Assembly (NCBI GenBank): GCA_020720525.1
Contig: DYON01000059.1
Location: 1-12,081, forward strand
Direction: 5' to 3'
From: Acetofilamentum sp.
Lineage (GTDB): Bacteria > Bacteroidota > Bacteroidia > Bacteroidales > DTU049
Length of the DNA stretch: 12,081 nt
The notes below the pieces were generated by a model. It saw nothing but the letters and a program-made list of their open reading frames with translations, was not told the origin of the DNA and did no database searches. Made by a program: the position numbers and the translations under genes. This document shows, piece after piece, positions 7,619-12,081 of this stretch; the stretch's first letter is position 1, and the number at the start of each line of letters is the position of its first letter.

Positions 7619-8729
7619 TTCCAATTTGGTTAAAATACAATGTGTCGTACGAAAACAGAGAAATTTTGTCGTTTGAGCTCGGATCAATCATTCTATCGAC
7701 CCATTCCGAAATTTTCATCAATTCATTTGCCTCAATTCCTTGATAGCATACCTCGTCGCCATATCTATAATAGGTATTCCCCATAACAGTGTCCAATTTG
7801 ACGGTAAAATGGGTAGAATCAATTCGTGAATACGTTGAAGAGTCGGCAACCAACTCCTTCAAACTCATTGGGCTAATAATTCCCACCAATTTTCTATTGC
7901 GAAACAATGTTGCCCATGAATAAACAGGGAGAGCAATGTCGAGTTCGAGCGGATAATGAGAATGATTGATGTATTCTTGGATGGTTTGATAATCAACAAT
8001 AGCATTGTGCTCGTCGGGATTGGCTGGGTCGCCAGTGCTGTAGCACATAAGCAAACATCGATCTACGGGCGGAACCCCCGAAAGCTTGTAATCGCGATAT
8101 TGCCACAATCGGAGACTGCTTTGCACCTCAATATCGGGCAATAACTTAGCAATTTCGGATAATAAAGAGAAATATTTTTCTTGAGTTGATACTGTCCAGT
8201 CGCAATCGATGAGAAGAGAATGATTGCGATTTTGCCAACGTTTCGCCATTGAGTCTAGATTGCAAAAAAACAAAGGTCTTTCAACATTATTCGAATAATT
8301 GCCGAACTGATAGTACAAAGCATCAGCGTAATTTTCGGCAAATTCATGGTGAATTCCATAATAAAGCGATGCAATGTTGGATGCCAACTTCAGCAAATTA
8401 TCGTTATTGGAATTTACAAGCACATCGTTGGTGATAAAAAACACAGGAGTTATTTGATATGGGATTCTCGAAAAATATTCAGGGTCCGATCCCGCGACAG
8501 GCTCCACGATTTGGTAAATTGGATTCCAGTGAACATCGGCATATCTTACAAAAAAGTGTGTTATTCCAAATGCACGGATTCTATTACGATCAGTTTTTTC
8601 TAAAACTTGCTTCGATTTCCATAGAAAAACGGAGCGATTAGGTTTATCATCGCCAGTGCATGAAATTAGAAATATAAGCGGCAGAATAGCCGAAAGCAAT
8701 TGAAATCGTAATAGAAACAAAGGTTTCAT
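7581..8729 (-). CDS. Putative lipoprotein with barrel-like strand pattern, function unknown
   Basis: A 382-residue protein. A lipoprotein signal peptide ends at lipobox LISC, with C24 the predicted lipidated residue, so it should be anchored in the outer or inner membrane. After it come short hydrophobic strands at regular intervals, suggestive of a TIM-barrel: FGITHFFVRYADV (54-66), QITPVFFITND (92-102), LLIDCDWT (172-179), SSLRLWQY (204-211), CLLMCYST (225-232), LDIALPVYSW (263-272), LVGIISPMS (281-289). The acidic D174-C-D176 at the end of one strand and the PPVDR motif (220-224) are candidate functional positions. The pattern recalls glycoside-hydrolase-like families such as DUF3142, but I cannot establish homology. 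The ATG at 8729 is preferred over a TTG at 8735. It is first in an operon with the 802-residue exported protein, and similar pairs of hypothetical proteins seem familiar from Bacteroidota, from memory only. Confidence 0.8.
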   Translation of the reverse strand: MKPLFLLRFQLLSAILPLIFLISCTGDDKPNRSVFLWKSKQVLEKTDRNRIRAFGITHFFVRYADVHWNPIYQIVEPVAGSDPEYFSRIPYQITPVFFITNDVLVNSNNDNLLKLASNIASLYYGIHHEFAENYADALYYQFGNYSNNVERPLFFCNLDSMAKRWQNRNHSLLIDCDWTVSTQEKYFSLLSEIAKLLPDIEVQSSLRLWQYRDYKLSGVPPVDRCLLMCYSTGDPANPDEHNAIVDYQTIQEYINHSHYPLELDIALPVYSWATLFRNRKLVGIISPMSLKELVADSSTYSRIDSTHFTVKLDTVMGNTYYRYGDEVCYQGIEANELMKISEWVDRMIDPSSNDKISLFSYDTLYFNQIGNENIKKVFRIFD

Positions 8730-8772
8730 GAACAATTAAATATGGGGGCTGAGGGAAATCGAAACGAACAAT

Positions 8773-8780
8773 CAAAAGTA
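8773..8780 (-). promoter_or_regulatory. -7 element (TACTTTTG) for the lipoprotein operon
   Basis: On the minus strand the sequence reads TACTTTTG, an exact TAnnTTTG match 43 nt upstream of the ATG at 8729. No TTG at the usual -33 spacing is evident. Confidence 0.45.
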
Positions 8781-8790
8781 CGAAATATTT

Positions 8791-8830
8791 TGTTGAATGA
8801 CCTTTCGTTACAAGCGAGCTTGAGTGGAGG
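8791..8830. repeat. Repeat copy R1 (partial copy of the tRNA-side element)
   Basis: A 40-nt stretch starting TGTTGAATGACC and ending GAGTGGAGG is identical to 8987-9027 except for one missing C. R1 contains the internal CAAGC-GA-GCTTG mini-palindrome but lacks the distal inverted arm present in the other copy: after GGAGG it continues with AATTTGTTG. Confidence 0.8.
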
Positions 8831-8946
8831 AATTTGTTGTGCTTCGCTTGGAGGATAATGCAAGGCACACAATTCTGAAGGCAGAATTATTTGGAATGGG
8901 ATTACCCCTTCGCTTCGCTCGGTGTTTTCCCATTTTGGGGGAGATT
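8831..8946. repeat. Non-coding spacer with further hairpins
   Basis: No credible gene lies between the operon promoter and tRNA-Ser. This part holds AATTCTG-aagg-CAGAATT (8871-8888) and a longer stem AATGGGA (8895-8901)/TCCCATT (8928-8934). The latter encloses a TTCGCTTCGCTCGG segment. Both are readable inverted repeats, but neither has a clear U-tract. Confidence 0.5.
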
Positions 8947-8986
8947 CAATCGTTCAATGAAAACTTCTGCCTGCAGAAGTGATTTT

Positions 8987-9027
8987 TGTTGAATGACCTT
9001 TCCGTTACAAGCGAGCTTGAGTGGAGG
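8987..9027. repeat. Repeat copy R2 (within the nested element)
   Basis: 41 nt identical to 8791-8830 apart from one extra C (CTTTCCG against CTTTCG). In this copy the left arm TTGTTGAATGACC has its inverted partner GGTCATTCAACAA, completing the 16-bp hairpin of the nested element. Confidence 0.8.
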
Positions 9028-9035
9028 TCATTCAA

Positions 9036-9062
9036 CAAAAAAGCCACGAATGCTCGTGGCTT
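9036..9062 (-). terminator. Intrinsic terminator of tRNA-Ser
   Basis: Read on the minus strand, AAGCCACGA-gcat-TCGTGGCTT forms a 9-bp hairpin followed by TTTTTTG. It lies 16 nt past the tRNA 3' end, as expected for a single-tRNA transcript. It is also the third hairpin of the nested element. Confidence 0.7.
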
Positions 9063-9077
9063 TTCATTGAACGATTG

Positions 9078-9164
9078 CGGAGAGACAGGGATTCGAACCC
9101 TGGGATCCCGTAAGGGATCAACGGTTTTCGAGACCGTCCCATTCAACCACTCTGGCATCTCTCC
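9078..9164 (-). tRNA. tRNA-Ser, anticodon CGA
   Basis: The minus strand folds as a class II tRNA of 87 nt. The acceptor stem GGAGAGA/TCTCTCC is followed by discriminator G, typical of serine tRNAs. The anticodon arm is ACGGT-CTCGAAA-ACCGT with anticodon CGA, reading UCG. The long variable arm is GATCCC-ttac-GGGATC, and the T arm is CAGGG-TTCGAAT-CCCTG. The 3' CCA is not encoded (next bases are CAA), so it must be added post-transcriptionally. A -7 element lies just upstream and a terminator just downstream, so it is probably a monocistronic unit. Confidence 0.97.
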
Positions 9165-9175
9165 TTTTGAGTTTG

Positions 9176-9183
9176 CAAAATTA
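9176..9183 (-). promoter_or_regulatory. -7 element (TAATTTTG) for tRNA-Ser
   Basis: The minus strand reads TAATTTTG, an exact TAnnTTTG match ending 11 nt before the first base of the mature tRNA. The position is right for transcription starting a few bases ahead of the tRNA. Confidence 0.5.
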
Positions 9184-9276
9184 CAAATTTTTTCATTGCA
9201 GCATTGTTTTTTCTATTCGTTGCCAGCAATTCAACAAGAAATTTTAATATATTGATAATCAGCAATGTAAACGCTA

Positions 9277-9675
9277 TTGTGGAATTTAAAAATTCTGACT
9301 AATTTTGAAAAACAAAAAAGTCGCATTTGTGACTTGAATTCTGCTTACTATATCTACGATACAACAGCCTTGCTTTATCAATCTAAAACATATTTGCCAC
9401 TCAATACACCTTTTCAAGTAATTGTTCCCGAGAGTAGCATCGTGGTATATCCGAATCCAGCCACAAATACCATTACAATTGAATGAAACGATAGCATTTC
9501 GGAAGTCATCATCTACAATACTTTTGGTCAGGCTGTATTGCGTTTTACCGAATTTATTGCGGCTAAAAATGTCGCAATCGACATTTCGAATTTAAGAAAA
9601 GGCGTTTATGTTGTTTGTGGAAAATTTACCACGGGAGGAAAATTTAGAAAGAGAATAGTTGTTTCCAAAGAATAA
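9277..9675 (+). pseudogene. T9SS type A C-terminal sorting-domain remnant with in-frame TGA
   Basis: The frame reads through VVYPNPATNTITIE, then TGA (9484-9486), then NDSISEVIIYNTFGQAV, DISNLRKGVYVV and KFRKRIVVSKE up to TAA at 9673-9675. YPNP, the IYNxxGQ strand, the L-x-x-GVYVV strand and the basic K-R-x-V-V end are the hallmarks of the Por secretion tail. That tail directs exported proteins to the type IX secretion system for attachment to the cell surface. Both sides of the TGA are in the same frame, so a single substitution is enough to explain the break. The body of the protein is missing: in-frame stops occur at 9253 and 9268, there is no ATG start (only TTG at 9277), and nothing recognisable precedes the tail. 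It is therefore a decayed fragment, about 132 codons long. It ends 3 nt before the converging argS. Confidence 0.8.
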
Positions 9676-9678
9676 TTT

Positions 9679-11457
9679 TCACATCCTCTCGGGCAGCTCA
9701 ACACCAAGCAACTTCATGGCGAAGCGAAGGGTTTCGGCGGTGCGAGTAGCCAATAGCAGGCGGTTATTGCGCAATGTTTCATCTGGTTCACGCAAAATGC
9801 TTATTTCTTGATACATGCTGTTGAACATCTGCGCCAGCTCGAAGCTGTAATTGGCAACAATGGCCGGACTTCCAGCCGATGCAGCTTTCGCAATCATCTG
9901 GGGCAAACTCAGCAATTGAAACATCAATTCTTTTTCCTGTGGTTTTACGGCTGCCTCGTTGTTCCAAATTAAAGTAGCTGTATCTATTCCCGATTCTGCA
10001 GCTTTTGCCAATACCGAACGAATTCGGGCATGAGTGTATTGAATAAACGGACCTGTATTGCCATTGAAATCGATGCTTTCGGCCGGATTGAACAACATGT
10101 TCTTTTTGGGATCGACACGCAGAATGAAATATTTAAGCGCACCTTGTCCAATCATTTCGTACAACTTGTCGAGTTCTACGGCAGGCAAATCTTGTGCTTT
10201 TCCAGCTTCTTTCGAAATATCGGCAGCGGTTTGCTTCATTTCGTCGAGGAGGTCGTCGGCATCAACCACTTTGCCTTCGCGCGATTTCATTTTCCCTTCG
10301 GGAAGTTCAACCATTCCATAACTGAAATGCAAAATGCTGTCGGCCCAGCTGTAACCAAGATGCTTGAGTGTTTTCTTGAGTACGTCGAAATGGTAAATCT
10401 GCTCATTACCAACCACATACACCATGCTGTCGGCACCAAAATCTTTCTGCCGAGCAACTGCTGTACCAATATCTTGAGTCATATACACTGTTGTTCCATC
10501 GCTGCGAAGCAGAATCTTTCGGTCGAGACCTTCGTCGGTAAGGTCGATCCAAACCGATCCGTCGGGGTCTTGTTGCAACACACCGTCGCTGATTCCTTTC
10601 ATCACAATTTCTTTTCCGCTGAGGTATGTTTCCGACTCGCGGTAAACTTTATCGAAATCGACACCGAGACGTTTATAGGTTGCTTCAAATCCTTCAATTA
10701 CCCACGAATTGAGTTTGTTCCACAATTCCAAGGTTTTAGCATCGCCATTTTCCCAATCGCGAAGCATTGCTCGGGCTTCGAGCATTAAAGGTATGTCGGT
10801 ATCGTCGTCTTTGGCTATTCCAAGGTCAACAGCTTCTTCTTTGCTTGCTTGGTCGAATAAAACATAGTATTTCCCAATCAAATGATCGCCTTTCACTCCA
10901 GCCGATTCGGGAGTTTCGCCTTTGCTCCACATATTGTAAGCAACCATGGTTTTGCAAATGTGAATTCCACGGTCGTTGATGAGGTTCACTTTCACCACTT
11001 TATGTCCAGCGGCTTTGTATATTTCGGCCAGCGACCAACCCAGCAAATTGTTGCGAATGTGACCAAGATGCAGTGGTTTGTTGGTATTGGGCGAGCTGTA
11101 TTCGAGAACAATGGTTTTTGGCTCGTTGAGATGGAGTTGTCCGTACGCAATTTCCGATCCAATTTCAGCCATTTTCGAAATCCAAAACGATGGTTTCATC
11201 ACAACATTAAGAAAGCCCTTCACCACATTGAAGCTTTCAATGCCTTCAATCGTGTTTTTCAATTCGTTGCCAATGGCTGTGCCCGTATCTTCGGGCTTCA
11301 GTTGGGCCATTTTTACCAACGGAAAAACAACGATGGTAATATCGCCTTCGAAATGTGTGGGAGTTTTTTCTATTTGAATTTGTGCTGAATCCACTTTTTG
11401 CTGCCACAACTTATTTGCAGCTTCAACGGTGGCATGGGCAATATCGAGAAGGAACAT
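9679..11457 (-). CDS. argS: Arginyl-tRNA synthetase
   Basis: A 592-residue class I aminoacyl-tRNA synthetase that charges tRNA-Arg with arginine using ATP in the cytoplasm. The N-terminal domain (about 1-110) is the ArgS-specific tRNA-binding module. The HIGH motif is HLGH at 130-133 in SSPNTNKPLHLGHIRNN, with NLINDRG following (158-164), and the KMSK loop is the variant EGKMKSREGKVV (387-398). The C-terminal DALR anticodon-binding domain begins around GPFIQYTHARIRSVLAKA (469-486) and ends in the usual LGVELPERM. Length is normal for the family. The ATG at 11457 is chosen over an in-frame TTG at 11478, which would add seven atypical residues and overlap the promoter motif. The gene uses TGA as its stop codon. 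Confidence 0.97.
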   Translation of the reverse strand: MFLLDIAHATVEAANKLWQQKVDSAQIQIEKTPTHFEGDITIVVFPLVKMAQLKPEDTGTAIGNELKNTIEGIESFNVVKGFLNVVMKPSFWISKMAEIGSEIAYGQLHLNEPKTIVLEYSSPNTNKPLHLGHIRNNLLGWSLAEIYKAAGHKVVKVNLINDRGIHICKTMVAYNMWSKGETPESAGVKGDHLIGKYYVLFDQASKEEAVDLGIAKDDDTDIPLMLEARAMLRDWENGDAKTLELWNKLNSWVIEGFEATYKRLGVDFDKVYRESETYLSGKEIVMKGISDGVLQQDPDGSVWIDLTDEGLDRKILLRSDGTTVYMTQDIGTAVARQKDFGADSMVYVVGNEQIYHFDVLKKTLKHLGYSWADSILHFSYGMVELPEGKMKSREGKVVDADDLLDEMKQTAADISKEAGKAQDLPAVELDKLYEMIGQGALKYFILRVDPKKNMLFNPAESIDFNGNTGPFIQYTHARIRSVLAKAAESGIDTATLIWNNEAAVKPQEKELMFQLLSLPQMIAKAASAGSPAIVANYSFELAQMFNSMYQEISILREPDETLRNNRLLLATRTAETLRFAMKLLGVELPERM

Positions 11458-11467
11458 GTTTTTTTTG

Positions 11468-11475
11468 CAAAAGTA
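11468..11475 (-). promoter_or_regulatory. -7 element (TACTTTTG) for argS
   Basis: The minus strand reads TACTTTTG, an exact TAnnTTTG match 10 nt upstream of the argS ATG, implying a nearly leaderless mRNA. A 7-bp inverted repeat TAACATT (11495-11501)/AATGTTA (11509-11515) lies just upstream of it. Confidence 0.4.
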
Positions 11476-11612
11476 CAAAACTGAAAAGACTTGCTAACAT
11501 TCTTTCCAAATGTTAAATACTTGTTACTACTCAGCAGCGAATTCAACAATAAAATGTTTATAAAAAAAAATTGTAACGTTAGCCTTGCCAGATTTTGTCT
11601 TTTTTTTGACTC

Positions 11613-11888
11613 ATGGAAGAAATGGTAACCATATCGAAAAAAGAGTACGAAAATTTAAAGCGTGAAATGGCTGAGTTGCTGCAGCAATTATCAGAGGCAT
11701 TGGCACTGATAAAGCAATTGCAAATAGAAATCCAATTACTCAAGAATGGCACGGTCTATTATCAAAATGCCGAACAATTTTGGAATAATTTCAATAATCC
11801 TTGGATTGATGCATTGGTGCAGAGCAAAACTGATATTGTTGTTTTTGCTGCTTGGCGCGGGGCGGCTACAATACAAAAAATTCAATAA
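11613..11888 (+). CDS. Short coiled-coil protein, possible remnant or orphan
   Basis: A 91-residue ORF starting MEEMVTISKKEYENLK; the second ATG at 11622 is an equally good start. Residues 4-44 form a continuous leucine-rich coiled coil (LQQLSEALALIKQLQIEIQLL). The opening ISKKEYENLK plus coil resembles the N-terminus of IS66-type TnpC, but it is also a common start of unrelated Bacteroidota hypothetical proteins. The second half (YYQNAEQFWNNFNNPWIDAL, then VQSKTDIVVFAA) does not continue as an IS66 transposase would, and the frame ends soon after. It may be a truncated gene or a small stand-alone protein; no function is assigned. Its start lies 155 nt from the divergent argS start. Confidence 0.5.
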   Translation: MEEMVTISKKEYENLKREMAELLQQLSEALALIKQLQIEIQLLKNGTVYYQNAEQFWNNFNNPWIDALVQSKTDIVVFAAWRGAATIQKIQ

Positions 11889-12040
11889 TTAAAGAAAACA
11901 ACTACTTTAGCTTGTTTGAAAATGGGGATTGGGGAAAATTCTTACTCAATAATAATCTGAACTTGATAAAAGCTCCATCCCAAAATTCCTAAAAGTTTCT
12001 TTTTTTGTGTGGTTTTAGGATTTTTGCACATCTTTGCCCA

Positions 12041-12081
12041 ATGCAAACAATAGCTCGTAAACAGTACTTGGAAACACTTAG
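12041..12081 (+). CDS. Start of a gene cut by the window edge, possibly AAA_14/DUF4143 ATPase
   Basis: An ATG at 12041 opens a frame with no stop to the end of the window, giving only MQTIARKQYLETL. This short N-terminus looks like the opening of the ATP-binding AAA_14/DUF4143 proteins frequent in Bacteroidota, which commonly start with M-x-x-I-x-R-x-x-Y-L followed by a P-loop. Thirteen residues cannot prove this. A TTTG (12004-12007) and a near-match CATCTTTG (12029-12036) at 21-nt spacing lie just upstream, possibly the promoter of a very short-leader mRNA. Confidence 0.4.
   Translation, partial: MQTIARKQYLETL

Larger units (their letters stand above)
8947..9077. repeat. Nested inverted-repeat element with four stems, abutting tRNA-Ser
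   Basis: A perfect 17-bp outer stem, CAATCGTTCAATGAAAA (8947-8963)/TTTTCATTGAACGATTG (9061-9077), encloses three consecutive hairpins: ACTTCTGC-ct-GCAGAAGT (8963-8980); a perfect 16-bp stem 8983-8998/9026-9041 with a 27-nt loop; and AAGCCACGA-atgc-TCGTGGCTT (9041-9062). Neighbouring stems share or abut single bases, leaving almost nothing unpaired at the junction, so the whole 131 bp can fold as a four-way junction. The outer arm ends at the base next to the tRNA discriminator (9078). No coding capacity is seen. Identity as a mobile or repetitive element is inference. Confidence 0.75.

Noticed and set aside
8727..8735. TTG at 8735 as the lipoprotein start
   Set aside because: The ATG two codons later gives a clean lipoprotein signal peptide; nothing favours the rarer start.
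8791..9077. CRISPR array
   Set aside because: Only two repeat copies about 200 bp apart with unequal structure, no regular spacers and no cas genes.
8946..9158. 70-residue minus-strand frame starting MPEWLNGTV
   Set aside because: It is a translation of the tRNA-Ser gene and the palindromic element beyond it, not a protein gene.
9078..9164. Origin of the adjacent palindromic element from the tRNA, suggested by shared GTTGAATG and GAGTGG words in the D arm
   Set aside because: The shared words are 6-8 nt long and in a different order; no longer alignment could be made by eye, so chance is the simpler explanation.
9484..9486. UGA recoding (as Trp or other) in the sorting-domain gene
   Set aside because: argS in the same window ends with TGA exactly at the family's normal C-terminus, tryptophan is encoded by TGG throughout, and the upstream part of the gene is missing anyway.
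10030..10788. Open frame of 252 residues antisense to argS
   Set aside because: Shadow frame produced by codon bias of argS, whose own frame has intact class I synthetase motifs.

Overview
The window is bacterial and almost certainly from a Bacteroidota (Bacteroidetes) genome, most likely a Bacteroidales/Marinilabiliales-like or related anaerobic to microaerobic lineage. The main evidence is a type IX secretion (Por) C-terminal sorting domain remnant at 9277-9675. Supporting evidence is the recurrence of the Bacteroidota -7 promoter motif TAnnTTTG just upstream of most genes, the A-rich (non-Shine-Dalgarno) leaders, and protein families typical of the phylum. No CRISPR array, intact transposase or phage module is visible.

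Layout, left to right. Positions 1-326 are non-coding and hold two intrinsic terminators and a long stem-loop. A thiol peroxidase gene (tpx, minus) is divergent from a large UbiD-family prenyl-FMN decarboxylase gene (plus). Convergent to the latter is an SDR-type L-threonine 3-dehydrogenase (minus), itself divergent from kbl (plus), 2-amino-3-ketobutyrate CoA ligase. These two enzymes form the complete two-step route from threonine to glycine plus acetyl-CoA. A strong terminator separates kbl from a minus-strand two-gene operon: a 382-residue lipoprotein with a barrel-like strand pattern followed, with a 38-nt overlap, by an 802-residue exported protein with TPR-like helical repeats. Neither has a recognised function.

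The 8730-9077 interval is gene-free and unusually rich in inverted repeats. Its right part (8947-9077) is a four-way, nearly fully paired structure: a 17-bp perfect outer stem enclosing three hairpins. It abuts the 3' end of a tRNA-Ser(CGA) gene, and one hairpin doubles as the tRNA terminator. Part of this element is duplicated about 200 bp away. Next come a T9SS sorting-domain pseudogene interrupted by an in-frame TGA, the housekeeping argS gene (minus), a short coiled-coil ORF that looks like a remnant or orphan (plus), and the first 13 codons of a gene cut off by the window edge, probably an AAA_14/DUF4143-type ATPase.

Most of the window is ordinary chromosomal housekeeping and catabolism. 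The two parts that are least explained are the palindromic element beside tRNA-Ser and the lipoprotein/TPR operon.
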